This document shows, piece after piece, positions 50,774 to 60,411 of a stretch of DNA of 64,000 nt. The stretch is from JBNKVT01 sp050299335 (GTDB taxonomy: Bacteria; Pseudomonadota; Alphaproteobacteria; Rhodobacterales; Rhodobacteraceae). The translations under genes were made by a program, and so were the position numbers. The stretch spans positions 78,728 through 142,727 of the forward strand of contig JBNKVT010000034.1 of NCBI GenBank assembly GCA_050299335.1, given 5' to 3'. The notes under the pieces are model-generated. The model was not told where the DNA came from. It was given only the letters and a program-made list of their open reading frames with translations, and did not search any database. The number at the start of each line of letters is the position of its first letter. Within the stretch, counting starts at the first letter, position 1.

Positions 50774-52189
50774 TCAGGCGGCCATCGGGTCCGCCTTGCC
50801 CGCCGGCACGATCCCCAGCCGGTCACGCAGGAAAAACCGCCCCGTCAGCAGGATCGCCGCGATCGACAGCCCGATGGCCAGCCCGCTCCAGACCCCGACC
50901 CCGCCGAGACCGAGATTGAAGGCCAGAAGATAGCCCGCCGGCAGGCCGATCACCCAGTAGCTGATGACCGCGATCACCATCGGCATCCTTGTGTCCTGGA
51001 TACCGCGCAGCACGTTGGCCGAGACCACTTGCGTGATATCGACCAGCTGGAACGCGGCGGCCACTGCCAGCAGCGGGATGCCGATGGTAACGATCTCCAG
51101 CGCGTCCGGCTCACCCGCCTTGAGGTAGAGGTTGATGAGGAATTCCGGGATCGCCAGCAGGAGGATCGCCGCGAGGATGGCGACGGCCCAGCTGAGGGCG
51201 AAGACGACTTTTGCCGCCCGGTCGAGGGCCTCCATGTCGCCCCTTCCCAGCGCGTTGCCAACGCGGACGGTGGCGGCCGAGGCGAGGCCGAGGGGGATCA
51301 TGAAGATCACGGATATGATCTGCAGGGCGATGCCGTGGGCTGCCAGCGGCACGATACCGACCCAGCCCATCATGACCGAGGATGCCGCGAAGAGGCCGAT
51401 CTCGGCCAGAAGCGTGGCGCCGATGGGCCAGCCGAGGCGGAAGACTTCCGCAAGGGCGTCGCGGTTGGGTTTCCAGAAGCGGATATAGAGCGCGTATTTG
51501 TCGAGGCCCTTGCCGCGCAGGGTGTAGATCAGCAGGAACAGGAAGCCCACGATGTTCGACCCGAGGCTGGCGATGGCGGCCCCCGGCATCTCCATGCGCG
51601 GTGCGCCAAGCTCGCCGAAGATGAAGGCGTAATCGAGGATCGCGTTCATTATCAGGGCGATGATGGTGGACCACAGCACGATCCCGGCCCGTTCCAGCGA
51701 CGAGAGGTAGGAGCGGAAGACCATGATGCCGAGGGCCGGGAACATGCCCCAGAGCGCGATGCGCAGATAGTCTTGGGCCAGCGACGCCGTGACCTCGGCC
51801 TGGCCAATGGCCAGAAGGATGGCTTCGGAGAACCACAGGATGGGGATGGAGACAATCGAATAGGCGAGCACGACCCAGAGGCCCATGCGGACGGACTGGC
51901 GGACGCGTCTCGGGTCGCCTTCGCCCTCGGCGGTGGCGACGAGCGGCATGACGGCCAGTGCAAAGCCCATGCCGAAGATGAAGGTGGTGAAGAAGAACTG
52001 CATGGCGAGGACGGCCGCCGCCAGTTCCGTGGGCCCGAGGCGGCCGATCATCACCGTGTCGGTGACATGGATGGCAATCTGGGTGAGCTGCGAGCCGATC
52101 AGCGGCAGGCCGAGCACCACCGTGGCGCGGAAGTGACCGCGCCAGGAATTGTCCGCTATTGCGGGTGTTGTTCCGGCATCGAGTTCCAT
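50774..52189 (-). CDS. MATE family multidrug efflux transporter
   Basis: 471 residues, twelve predicted helices in two six-helix halves. The NorM-type start LPLIGSQLTQIAIHVTDTVMIGRLGPTELAA is clear. The second half repeats the pattern: LGWPIGATLLAEIGLFAASSVMMGWVG and RVGNALGRGDMEALDRA. It would export cationic drugs or metabolites in exchange for sodium or protons. It stands alone; 218 bp without visible features separate it from the divergent deacetylase operon. Confidence 0.9.
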   Translation of the reverse strand: MELDAGTTPAIADNSWRGHFRATVVLGLPLIGSQLTQIAIHVTDTVMIGRLGPTELAAAVLAMQFFFTTFIFGMGFALAVMPLVATAEGEGDPRRVRQSVRMGLWVVLAYSIVSIPILWFSEAILLAIGQAEVTASLAQDYLRIALWGMFPALGIMVFRSYLSSLERAGIVLWSTIIALIMNAILDYAFIFGELGAPRMEMPGAAIASLGSNIVGFLFLLIYTLRGKGLDKYALYIRFWKPNRDALAEVFRLGWPIGATLLAEIGLFAASSVMMGWVGIVPLAAHGIALQIISVIFMIPLGLASAATVRVGNALGRGDMEALDRAAKVVFALSWAVAILAAILLLAIPEFLINLYLKAGEPDALEIVTIGIPLLAVAAAFQLVDITQVVSANVLRGIQDTRMPMVIAVISYWVIGLPAGYLLAFNLGLGGVGVWSGLAIGLSIAAILLTGRFFLRDRLGIVPAGKADPMAA

Positions 52190-52407
52190 CGGTTGGCCCT
52201 GGTTGGAACTCGTACCTAGGCGGGGTGGCGGCCGGAGGCAATCTTGGAAATGCCCCGGTTGTGAGAAATGTCATTGCCGTTGGGTCAGCTGGTGGGTCAG
52301 CCGGGCGGAATGCTGCCGGTCGCTGTCAGGATCCTGCACGGAAACCGGGGCGGGTCTGCACGTCAATGCCTCTTCAATCCCCGGGATTTGCCTGTTAGGC
52401 ATGACCC

Positions 52408-53343
52408 ATGACGACAGCCCTGTTCAGCCATCCCGACTGCCTTGCCCATGTCACCCCCAACGGCCATCCCGAGCGGGTGGACCGGCTCAGGGCCATCGGG
52501 GCGGCGCTGGAGGCCCAGGCGTTTGCCGGTTTGCTGAGGATCGAGGCGCCGCTGGGGGAGGTGGCGCATGTGCTGACCGCCCATCCGCAGGCCCATTACG
52601 ACCGGATCGCCGCCGCTGTGCCCGAGGAAGGATACCTGCCGCTGGATGCCGATACATTTCTGTCCCCGGGCTCGCTGAGTGCCGCGATGCGCGGGGTGGG
52701 CGCGAATGTGAAGGCGGTGGATATGGTGATGGGCGGCGAGGTGGCGAACGCGTTTTGCGCCATCCGCCCGCCAGGCCACCATGCCGAGGCCGAAACGCCG
52801 ATGGGGTTCTGTCTGTTCGGCAATGTGGTGATCGCCGCCCGCCATGCGCTGGAGACCCATGGGGCGTCGAAGGTCGCGATCATGGATTTCGATGTGCATC
52901 ACGGCAACGGCACCCAGGCCCTGGTCTGGGACGATCCGCGCATCCTGTTCACCTCGACCCATCAGATGCCGCTCTATCCCGGCACCGGGGCGGTCGACGA
53001 GACCGGGGCCCATGGCAATGTCGTCAACGCGCCGCTGGCGCCCGGCGATGGCGGCGCGGATTTTCGGGCGGCGATGGAGGGGCGCATCCTCCCGGCCATC
53101 GACAGGTTCAAACCCGACCTGATGCTGATTTCCGCCGGCTTCGATGCGCACCGGGCCGATCCTCTGGGCGGGCTGGAACTGGTCGAGGCGGATTTCGCCT
53201 GGGCGACGCATCGGCTCTGTGATCTGGCCGGGGCGCATTGCGCGGGGCGGCTGGTCTCGACTTTGGAAGGCGGGTATGATTTGCAGGCGCTGGCCGCCTC
53301 GGCGGCGGAACATGTCCGGGTGCTGATGGAGAGAGGCGCATGA
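52408..53343 (+). CDS. Histone-deacetylase family protein (acetylpolyamine amidohydrolase-like)
   Basis: 311 residues, arginase/deacetylase fold. Catalytic and zinc motifs: RPPGHHAEAETPMGFCLFGN (His-His charge relay), IMDFDVHHGNGTQ (zinc Asp and His), SAGFDAHRADPLGG (second zinc Asp), and LEGGYDLQALA. Bacterial members remove acetyl groups from polyamines, metabolites or acetoin-pathway proteins. It is first in an operon and overlaps xseB by ATGA; this order is common in Rhodobacterales although the link is unexplained. Confidence 0.9.
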   Translation: MTTALFSHPDCLAHVTPNGHPERVDRLRAIGAALEAQAFAGLLRIEAPLGEVAHVLTAHPQAHYDRIAAAVPEEGYLPLDADTFLSPGSLSAAMRGVGANVKAVDMVMGGEVANAFCAIRPPGHHAEAETPMGFCLFGNVVIAARHALETHGASKVAIMDFDVHHGNGTQALVWDDPRILFTSTHQMPLYPGTGAVDETGAHGNVVNAPLAPGDGGADFRAAMEGRILPAIDRFKPDLMLISAGFDAHRADPLGGLELVEADFAWATHRLCDLAGAHCAGRLVSTLEGGYDLQALAASAAEHVRVLMERGA

Positions 53344-53576
53344 GCGACAAACCGGTTAAAGAGATGTCCTTCGAAGAGGCGATGGCGGCCCTGGAAAAGG
53401 TGGTGTCGGAACTGGAATCGGGGCAGGTGCCGCTGGAGCAGTCGATTGCGCTTTATGAAAAGGGCGCAGCGCTGAGGGCGCATTGCGAGGGCAAGCTGAA
53501 GGATGCCGAAGAGAAGGTGGCGCAGATCACCCAAGGGCCCGACGGACAGGCCTCGGGGACCAAGCCGCTTGAGTAA
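53340..53576 (+). CDS. xseB: Exodeoxyribonuclease VII small subunit
   Basis: 78 residues. Family motifs: SFEEAMAALEKVVSELESGQ, VPLEQSIALYEKGAALRAHCE and LKDAEEKVAQI. It forms the long coiled-coil partner of XseA, together degrading single-stranded DNA. xseA is not in the window. It overlaps the deacetylase gene by ATGA and precedes ispA by 8 bp, the usual xseB-ispA arrangement. Confidence 0.93.
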   Translation: MSDKPVKEMSFEEAMAALEKVVSELESGQVPLEQSIALYEKGAALRAHCEGKLKDAEEKVAQITQGPDGQASGTKPLE

Positions 53577-53584
53577 GGGCTGAA

Positions 53585-54475
53585 ATGGCCGATATCGACA
53601 CATTGCAATTCCATGCCATCCTCTCGCAGGCCGCGACAAGGGTGGAAGAGACGCTGGATGCGATCCTGCCGCCTTCGGGCGCGCCGGTGGCTGACGCGAT
53701 GCGCTACGCGACGCTCACCGGCGGCAAGCGGCTGCGGGCGTTCTTTGTCATCGAGACCGGGTCGATGTTCAACGTCCCTGCCCCGCAATACCTGCGGGTG
53801 GCGGCGGCGGCGGAATGCATGCATGCCTATTCGCTGATCCATGATGACCTGCCGTGCATGGACGATGACGACATGCGGCGCGGCAAGCCAACGGTCCACA
53901 AGGCCTGGGACGAGGCGACGGCGGTGCTGGCGGGAGACGCGCTGCAGGCTTTTGCCTATGAAATCCTCGCCGCCCCCCGCACCGCCCCCGACCCGGCGGT
54001 GCGTCTGAAGCTGATGGAGCATCTCGCCCAGGCCACCGGCATCAACGGCATGGTTGGCGGCCAGGCGCTGGATATCGAATTCGAGGGGGCGTCTCAGGTG
54101 CCGCTCGCCACCGAGATCGAGCGGATGCAGAACATGAAGACCGGGGCGCTGATTACCTGGTCGCTGGAGGCCGGGGCGATCATGGGCAAGCAGAACACCA
54201 TGGCGCTGGTCGCCTTCGCCAGGGATCTCGGCCTTGCCTTCCAGATCAGCGACGACATTCTCGACGTGGTCGGCGATCCCGAGATGACCGGCAAGAAGGT
54301 CGGCAAGGATGCCGTCGCCGGAAAGGCCACCCTGGTCGCCGCAATGGGGCTGGAGGCCGCGCAAGCGAAGCTGCGGGATCTGGTGACCCGGGCGGTGACG
54401 CATCTGGAGCCCTATGGCTCGGCGGCGCGGAACCTGCGGCTGGCGGCGCATTACGTGGCGGAGCGCAAGGCATGA
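53585..54475 (+). CDS. ispA: Short-chain (farnesyl/geranyl) polyprenyl diphosphate synthase
   Basis: 296 residues. It contains LTGGKRLRAFFVIETG, the first Asp-rich motif HDDLPCMDDDDMRRGKPT and the second QISDDILDVVGD. Both bind magnesium-diphosphate. It condenses isopentenyl diphosphate with allylic diphosphates to make farnesyl or geranylgeranyl diphosphate. With dxs it links methylerythritol-phosphate pathway entry to chain formation. It overlaps dxs by ATGA. Confidence 0.93.
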   Translation: MADIDTLQFHAILSQAATRVEETLDAILPPSGAPVADAMRYATLTGGKRLRAFFVIETGSMFNVPAPQYLRVAAAAECMHAYSLIHDDLPCMDDDDMRRGKPTVHKAWDEATAVLAGDALQAFAYEILAAPRTAPDPAVRLKLMEHLAQATGINGMVGGQALDIEFEGASQVPLATEIERMQNMKTGALITWSLEAGAIMGKQNTMALVAFARDLGLAFQISDDILDVVGDPEMTGKKVGKDAVAGKATLVAAMGLEAAQAKLRDLVTRAVTHLEPYGSAARNLRLAAHYVAERKA

Positions 54476-56397
54476 GCCGCCCCGATACCCCCCTTCTCGA
54501 CACGATCCGAAGCCCCGCCGATCTGCGCGGCCTCGGGATCGGCCCGTTGCAGCAGGTGGCCGACGAGTTGCGGGCCGAGACGATTTCGGTAGTGTCGGAA
54601 ACCGGCGGCCATCTGGGGGCCGGGCTGGGCGTTGTGGAACTGACGGTGGCGCTGCACGCGGTCTTCGACACCCCGAAGGACAGGCTGGTCTGGGACGTGT
54701 CGCATCAATGCTACCCGCACAAGATCCTGACCGGCCGGCGCGACCGCATCCGGACCTTGAGGAAGGGCGGCGGGTTGTCGGGGTTCACCAAGCGGGTTGA
54801 AAGCCTCTTCGATCCGTTCGGGGCGGCGCATAGCTCGACCTCGATCTCGGCGGCGCTGGGCTTCGCCGTAGCTCGCGATCTGGGCGGGTCGCCGGAAGGC
54901 AGTCTCGGCGATGCCATCGCGGTGATCGGCGACGGGGCGCTGTCGGCAGGGATGGCCTATGAGGCGTTGAACAATGCCGGGCATCTTGGCAAGCGGCTGT
55001 TCGTCATTCTCAACGACAACGAGATGTCGATTGCCCCGCCGGTGGGCGCGATGTCTTCCTACCTGTCGCGGCTCTATGCCGGGGCGCCGTTCCAGGAGTT
55101 GAAGGCGGCGGCCAAGGGCGCGGTCAGCCTGTTGCCCGAACCGTTCCAGGAAGGGGCGCGGCGGGCCAAGGAGATGCTGAAATCGATGACCGTCGGCGGC
55201 ACGATGTTCGAGGAACTGGGCTTTTCCTATGTCGGACCGATCGATGGCCATGACATGGAACAGCTGGTCGCGGTGCTGAAGACGGTGAAGGCGCGGGCCG
55301 ACGGACCGGTGCTGATCCACGCGATCACGAAGAAGGGCAAGGGCTTTGCCCCGGCGGAGCGGCGGGCGGATCGGGGGCACGCGACGGGAAAATTCGATCC
55401 GGCGACCGGCGAGCAGGTGAAGGCGGTTTCGAACGCGCCTTCCTATACCAAGGTCTTTGCCGAAAGCCTGATCCGCGAGGCGGAGGACGATCCGCTGATT
55501 ACCGCGGTGACGGCGGCGATGCCGGACGGGACGGGGCTGAACCTGTTCGCCGAGCGGTTTCCGAAGCGGTGTTTCGACGTGGGGATCGCCGAGCAGCATG
55601 CGGTGACGTTCAGCGCCGGGATGGCGGCGGGAGGGCTGAAGCCGATTTGTGCGCTTTATTCCACATTCCTGCAGCGGGGCTACGATCAGGTGGTGCACGA
55701 CGTGGCCATCCAGCGGCTGCCGGTACGCTTTGCCATCGACCGGGCGGGGCTGGTCGGGGCTGACGGGCCGACCCATGCGGGGTCCTACGATATTGCGTTT
55801 CTGTCCAATCTTCCCGGGTTTGTCGTCATGGCGGCGGCCGACGAGGCGGAATTGGTGCATATGGTGGCGACGGCGGTGGCGCTGGACGACCGGCCTTCGG
55901 CGTTTCGCTTCCCGCGCGGTTCGGGCGTCGGGGTCGAGATGCCGGAACGCGGCGTGCCGCTGGAGATCGGCCGGGGGCGGATCGTGGCCGAGGGGTCGCG
56001 GGTGGCGATCCTCAGTTTCGGCGCGCGGCTGGCGGAATGCCTGAAGGCGCGCGAGGCGCTGGCGGCGCGGGGGATCAGCCCGACGATTGCCGATGCGCGG
56101 TTTGCCAAGCCGCTGGACCGGGAACTGATCCTGCGACTGGCGGCGGAGCACGAGGCGCTGATCACCATCGAGGAAGGGGCTGTCGGCGGCTTCGGGTCTC
56201 ATGTGATGCATCTGCTCGCCGAGGAAGGCGTGCTGGAGAGCGGTCTCAAGGTGCGCTCGATGGTGCTGCCGGATGTGTTCATCGACCAGGATAGCCCGGA
56301 AGCGATGTACAAGGTGGCGGCGATGAACGCGCCCGAGATCGAGGCGAAGGTGCTCGATGTCCTCGGCATCGCCTCGTTGACCTCGCGCCGGGCCTGA
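54472..56397 (+). CDS. dxs: 1-deoxy-D-xylulose-5-phosphate synthase
   Basis: 641 residues, full length. Thiamine-diphosphate motifs: GHLGAGLGVVELTVALH, VIGDGALSAGMAYEALNNAG with the metal-binding Asn, HAITKKGKGFAPAE, then the transketolase-like domain with FDVGIAEQHAVTFSAGMAA and RFAIDRAGLVGADGPTHAG. It joins pyruvate and glyceraldehyde-3-phosphate, the first step of non-mevalonate isoprenoid synthesis. It is the last major gene of the deacetylase-xseB-ispA-dxs operon. Confidence 0.96.
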   Translation: MSRPDTPLLDTIRSPADLRGLGIGPLQQVADELRAETISVVSETGGHLGAGLGVVELTVALHAVFDTPKDRLVWDVSHQCYPHKILTGRRDRIRTLRKGGGLSGFTKRVESLFDPFGAAHSSTSISAALGFAVARDLGGSPEGSLGDAIAVIGDGALSAGMAYEALNNAGHLGKRLFVILNDNEMSIAPPVGAMSSYLSRLYAGAPFQELKAAAKGAVSLLPEPFQEGARRAKEMLKSMTVGGTMFEELGFSYVGPIDGHDMEQLVAVLKTVKARADGPVLIHAITKKGKGFAPAERRADRGHATGKFDPATGEQVKAVSNAPSYTKVFAESLIREAEDDPLITAVTAAMPDGTGLNLFAERFPKRCFDVGIAEQHAVTFSAGMAAGGLKPICALYSTFLQRGYDQVVHDVAIQRLPVRFAIDRAGLVGADGPTHAGSYDIAFLSNLPGFVVMAAADEAELVHMVATAVALDDRPSAFRFPRGSGVGVEMPERGVPLEIGRGRIVAEGSRVAILSFGARLAECLKAREALAARGISPTIADARFAKPLDRELILRLAAEHEALITIEEGAVGGFGSHVMHLLAEEGVLESGLKVRSMVLPDVFIDQDSPEAMYKVAAMNAPEIEAKVLDVLGIASLTSRRA

Positions 56398-56398
56398 G

Positions 56399-56494
56399 AT
56401 GGCCGGATCGCTGCGGATCGTCGGGACGGCGCCGGTAGTCTGGGGGACCTATGTGGCGGCGCAGGGGCTGATCGGGGCGGCGTTCCTGCTTTGA
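56399..56494 (+). CDS. Possible 31-residue hydrophobic small protein after dxs
   Basis: ATG 56399 follows the dxs stop by one base and the frame ends just before the terminator palindrome. The product would be MAGSLRIVGTAPVVWGTYVA followed by AQGLIGAAFLL, a single probable membrane helix. There is no clear ribosome site, so translation would depend on coupling to dxs. It may be a chance frame; the position between dxs and the terminator is the main argument. Confidence 0.3.
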   Translation: MAGSLRIVGTAPVVWGTYVAAQGLIGAAFLL

Positions 56495-56495
56495 G

Positions 56496-56521
56496 GCAGG
56501 GCGGGGTTAACCCCGCCCTGC
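56496..56521. terminator. 26-bp perfect palindrome between convergent dxs and zntB
   Basis: Arms GCAGGGCGGGG (56496-56506) and CCCCGCCCTGC (56511-56521) around TTAA, fully symmetric. It lies 98 bp after dxs and 8 bp beyond the stop of the convergent zntB gene. There are no T-runs on either side. It probably serves as a bidirectional RNA 3' hairpin. Confidence 0.7.
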
Positions 56522-56529
56522 GACTGGGA

Positions 56530-57489
56530 TCAGCCGAAGAGACCAAGCTTGCGGTAAAGCCAGAGCTGGAAGGCGGCGATGGCCAGAAGCAGGGCACAGA
56601 CGATCCAGAAGGCGGACGCGGTGTCGGCTCCGGGAATGCCCGCGACATTGATCCCCAGAAGGCCGGTCAAGAGGCCCAGCGGCAGGAACAGCGCCGAGAC
56701 GACGGCGAGGATCAGCATCTGGCGGTTCATCTGCTCGGCGCGGCGGTCCATGATCTGGTCGTGGACCACCTGCGCCCGGTCGCGGATGGCGTCGAGTTCC
56801 TCGGCCAGCCGCGTCACCCGATCCGCCGCTTCGCGCAGACGCGACCTGTCATGGGTGGTGAGCCAGGGCAGGTCCTCGATCTCGAGTGTCGTCAATGCGT
56901 CGCGCTGGGGGAACAGGTAGCGGCGAAGCACAATGGACATACGACGGACATCGCCCAGCTCGCCCTTCCGGGACGGCAGGGCGGGATCGTCGAGCGCCTC
57001 TTCCAGCGCGTCGATCCGTTCGTTGAGCGAGGCCACCACCGGCTCGGCCCGGTCGGCGAGACGGAGTGCAAGGCGCGCGATGAAATCGGCGGGGGTCGGC
57101 GGAGCCTGACCCGAGGCGAAGGCGGCGCGGAGATCGTCGAGCGCGCCGAGCGGGCGGCGGAAAACGCCGACCAGCAGATTGGGCTCGACCCAGAACCGGA
57201 CCGAGACCATGTCCTCCGGCTCCGCCCCGGGCGAGAGGTTGACACCGCGGAGATTGATCAACGCACCATGGCCATGGACGGTGCAGCGAGGCCGGGTTTC
57301 CTCGGCGGTCAGGGCTTCGATGACCACCGGTTCGAGCGCAAGCGCGCCAAGCCGGTCCGGCGTTCCGGCGTCTCGGTGGAAATGGCACCAGAGAAATCCG
57401 GTATCCGGCGGCGCGGTGCCGGGATCGGCGGGTACGGCCCGGCCCAGGCCGTCGAAGAGGAAGGACAGATCGTTTTCGGACGCGTTCAT
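56530..57489 (-). CDS. zntB: ZntB/CorA-family divalent cation transporter
   Basis: 319 residues from ATG 57489; the longer open frame upstream is not homologous. A cytoplasmic alpha/beta domain (CTVHGHGALINLRGVNLSPG; VRFWVEPNLLVGVFRRPL) is followed by a long helical region and two C-terminal helices. The pore signature is GLLGINVAGIPG, where GIN replaces the GMN of CorA, as in ZntB proteins. It would move zinc across the inner membrane, by efflux or proton-coupled uptake. Convergent with dxs. Confidence 0.88.
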   Translation of the reverse strand: MNASENDLSFLFDGLGRAVPADPGTAPPDTGFLWCHFHRDAGTPDRLGALALEPVVIEALTAEETRPRCTVHGHGALINLRGVNLSPGAEPEDMVSVRFWVEPNLLVGVFRRPLGALDDLRAAFASGQAPPTPADFIARLALRLADRAEPVVASLNERIDALEEALDDPALPSRKGELGDVRRMSIVLRRYLFPQRDALTTLEIEDLPWLTTHDRSRLREAADRVTRLAEELDAIRDRAQVVHDQIMDRRAEQMNRQMLILAVVSALFLPLGLLTGLLGINVAGIPGADTASAFWIVCALLLAIAAFQLWLYRKLGLFG

Positions 57490-57763
57490 GCCGGATCCTT
57501 CTGATTGCACAGTTTTCGGATCAGTCTGACAGGAATTGCCGCGCCACGACAGAGGGTGCGCGCCAAGCCCCCCATTCGCGGGTTTCGGGGGCAGTCGCGG
57601 ACTGGTACCCGATCTCCCCTGCCGACCCAGGCATCCTTCCGGACGGGGTCCTGTCACTGGCTGCGTCTGAGAGGAGCGGGTCGAGACCGACTTGGCGGAA
57701 ATGCGCCGGCGGCACGGGAAGGTGCAGGGCGCAGATATCGCCGCCTCGGAACCTGCTGTCCGG

Positions 57764-59056
57764 CTACAATCCCTCGGGTTGGCCGACCACGACGAAACGC
57801 AGCGCCTCGGGGTCCAGGAATCGCCGCGCGGCGCGGGCCACGTCCTCGACCGTGACAGCTTCGACATAGGTGTTGCGGGTCTGGGGGTAGTCGATAGGCA
57901 GGCCCTCGGCCTGCAGCCCGACCAATGCGCCCGCGATCCGCCGGTTGCCGTCGAATTGCAGCGGATAGGCGCCGGTGAGGTATTTCCGGGCCGCGACCAG
58001 CTCCGTCTCCGTTACCCCGTCCTCTGCCATCCGCTGCCATTCCGCACGGACCAGATCCAGTGCCTCGGCGATCGTTCCGTTGGCCGAGTTCACCGAACCC
58101 ATCATGAGCGAGGCGCGCGGGCCCGAGGCGAGATAGGTGCCGATCCCATAGGTCAGCCCGCGTTTTTCGCGGATTTCGTCGGTCAGGCGGGACGAGAAAC
58201 CGCCGCCGCCGAGGATGTGGTTCATCACCAGCGCGGCAAAGAAGTCCGGGTCGTCTCGGGGCACGCCCTTATGGCCGAAAACCGCTGTGGATTGTGGCGA
58301 GGGGAAATCGATCACCTGCGTCCCGCCTGCGTCGTTCAGCACCGCCTCTCCGGGCAATTCGGGCCCGGTTTCCGGCAATCCCGCGAAGAGCCGGTCCAGA
58401 ACCGGAGCCAGTTCCTCAGCCGAGATCGCGCCGACGACCCCCACCTTGACCCGGCTGCGCACCAGCGCGGCGCGGTGGGCGGCCAGAAGGTCGTCGCGGG
58501 TGATGGCGGCAATGCTGTCCGGGGTGCCGTCCTCGTCGCGGGAAAGCGGATGGTCGCCATAGACCGCATCGCGGAAGGCACGCCCGGCAATCGCGCCTGG
58601 ATCCTGCAGCGCCGCCTCGGCTCCGGCCAGCATCTGGGCGCGGATCCGCGCGATGGCGGCGGCGTCGAAGCGCGGCTCGGTCAGGGCCAGCACCACGAGA
58701 TCGACCGTCTCGTCCAAGGTCTCTTGCAGCATGTTGAGCGAGAGGCTCACCGTCTGCCGTCCGCTTTGGAAATGGATCCCCGCCGCCAGCGCCTCGCGCG
58801 CCTCGGCAAAGCCCACCGCATCGAGATCGCCGGCACCTTCCTCCAGAAGCCCCATCATCATCCGGGTGACGCCTTCCAGCCCGTCCGGATCCAGGAGCGC
58901 CCCACCCTCGAATTCAACCGAGATGGCGATGATCGGAATGGCATGATCCTCGACCAGCCAGGCGGTGATCCCGCCCTCGGAGGTCACCTCGACGATATCG
59001 GTGGCCGCCCGGATCGGTGCGGCGGCCAGCAGCAGGGCCAGGACCAGCCGGATCAT
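57764..59056 (-). CDS. M16 peptidase family protein lacking the zinc motif
   Basis: 430 residues with a signal peptide (MIRLVLALLLAAAPIRAA). The two-domain M16 fold is evident, but where active members have HxxEH this one has GVTRMMMGLLEEG, so it should not bind catalytic zinc. The Arg...Tyr pair typical of the inactive partner is present (SSRLTDEIREKRGLTYGIG). It overlaps the active M16 gene by ATGA; the two products probably form a periplasmic heterodimer. Confidence 0.9.
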   Translation of the reverse strand: MIRLVLALLLAAAPIRAATDIVEVTSEGGITAWLVEDHAIPIIAISVEFEGGALLDPDGLEGVTRMMMGLLEEGAGDLDAVGFAEAREALAAGIHFQSGRQTVSLSLNMLQETLDETVDLVVLALTEPRFDAAAIARIRAQMLAGAEAALQDPGAIAGRAFRDAVYGDHPLSRDEDGTPDSIAAITRDDLLAAHRAALVRSRVKVGVVGAISAEELAPVLDRLFAGLPETGPELPGEAVLNDAGGTQVIDFPSPQSTAVFGHKGVPRDDPDFFAALVMNHILGGGGFSSRLTDEIREKRGLTYGIGTYLASGPRASLMMGSVNSANGTIAEALDLVRAEWQRMAEDGVTETELVAARKYLTGAYPLQFDGNRRIAGALVGLQAEGLPIDYPQTRNTYVEAVTVEDVARAARRFLDPEALRFVVVGQPEGL

Positions 59057-60411
59057 TCCGCCATTCCTTCGAGGATCCCGGTCACCGAGCGTTCGGGCAC
59101 GAAAACCACCCGCGCCGCCGCCATGACCTCTTCCGCCGTCACCGCTTCCAGCTCCTCCGTCCAGGCCTCGACATCCGCAATCCGCAATCCCGAGGCCAGC
59201 GCCTCCCCGTAGCGCCGCGCGCGCCCCGACTGGTTGTCGAGCGCGTAGATTTCCGAGGCCCGGATCCGGGTCCGTACCCGGGTCAGCGCCTCAGGGTCGG
59301 GGCCTTCTTCGAGAAAAGCCGCGATGGCGGCGTCGAGCCGCGCTTCGGCTTCTTCCAGGGAAATATCCCTGGCCGGGGCGATATAGATCTGGAAATGCTG
59401 CGGATCGAGGCTGAGCCCCGAATAGAAGGCGCTGGTCGAGAGCGCCACCTTTTCCTCCAGCTCCAGCCGCTGGGAGAGGAAGGAGGTGATGCTGCCGCCC
59501 AGAAGCTCGGCCAGCACCGTCAGCGCAGCAGCCTCCCGCTGGTCGCCGGGGCGACGGTTCGGGGCCAGATAGCCGCGGATCACCACCGGCTGAGTGACCC
59601 TGGGATCGGCATAGCGCACCCGGCGCGCCGCGGTCTGCGGAGGTTCCTGCGGACGGGCGCGGGGGGCGATCCCGGACGGCGCCAGCGGGCCGAAATAGGT
59701 ATCGGCCAGGCGTTCGACCTCGGCCGGATCGACATCGCCGGCCACCACGAGGATCGCATTGTCGGGGGCATAGTGGCGACGGTAGAAATCCAGCGCGTCC
59801 CCGGCGGTCAGCGCCTCGATCTCGTGCCGCCAGCCGATCACCGGCCGCCCGTAAGGGTGGTTGAGATACATCGCCGCCTGCCGCTGCTCGGCAAAGCGCG
59901 AGCCCGGATCGCTGTCGACGCGGCTGCCGCGTTCCTCCAGCACCACGGCGCGTTCGGGTGTCACCACATCCTCAGTGAGGATGAGGTCGCGCATCCGGTC
60001 GGCCTCCATCCGCATCATCAGGTCCAGCCGGTCGGCGGCGACGCGCTGGAAATAGGCGGTATAGTCGGGCGTGGTGAAGGCGTTGTCCGTACCGCCATTC
60101 TCGGCCACGATCCGGCTGAATTCGCCCTCTTCCATGTCGTCGGTGCCCTTGAACATCAGATGTTCGAGGAAATGCGCCAGCCCGGACTTGCCATAGGGAT
60201 CGTCCGCGGAGCCGACCTTGTACCAGACCATATTGGTCACCACCGGCACCCGGTTGTCGACGATCACCACCCCCTTGAGGCCGTTGTCGAGGGTGAAGTC
60301 ATGGACCTCCGCGCTTTGGGCGCTGAGCAAGCCCGGCAGACCGGCCAGAACCAGCGCCAGAACGGTCAGGAAGGGTGTGGGGAGGCAGGCGATCCGGCTA
60401 GTCCTCGGCAT
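59053..60411 (-). CDS. M16 zinc peptidase (active subunit)
   Basis: 452 residues from ATG 60411; an upstream frame extension is antisense-like. Signal peptide FLTVLALVLAGLPGLLSAQ. The inverted zinc motif HFLEHLMFKGT and the downstream Glu in ERAVVLEERGSRVDSDP mark an active pitrilysin-type protease. It probably degrades peptides or processes envelope proteins in the periplasm. It overlaps bamF by 14 bp upstream and its inactive partner by ATGA downstream. Confidence 0.93.
   Translation of the reverse strand: MPRTSRIACLPTPFLTVLALVLAGLPGLLSAQSAEVHDFTLDNGLKGVVIVDNRVPVVTNMVWYKVGSADDPYGKSGLAHFLEHLMFKGTDDMEEGEFSRIVAENGGTDNAFTTPDYTAYFQRVAADRLDLMMRMEADRMRDLILTEDVVTPERAVVLEERGSRVDSDPGSRFAEQRQAAMYLNHPYGRPVIGWRHEIEALTAGDALDFYRRHYAPDNAILVVAGDVDPAEVERLADTYFGPLAPSGIAPRARPQEPPQTAARRVRYADPRVTQPVVIRGYLAPNRRPGDQREAAALTVLAELLGGSITSFLSQRLELEEKVALSTSAFYSGLSLDPQHFQIYIAPARDISLEEAEARLDAAIAAFLEEGPDPEALTRVRTRIRASEIYALDNQSGRARRYGEALASGLRIADVEAWTEELEAVTAEEVMAAARVVFVPERSVTGILEGMAE

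Noticed and set aside
57521..57715. 64-codon minus-strand frame upstream of zntB and after the M16 gene
   Set aside because: Reads partly like protein but has no recognisable family or ribosome site; not enough support to call.
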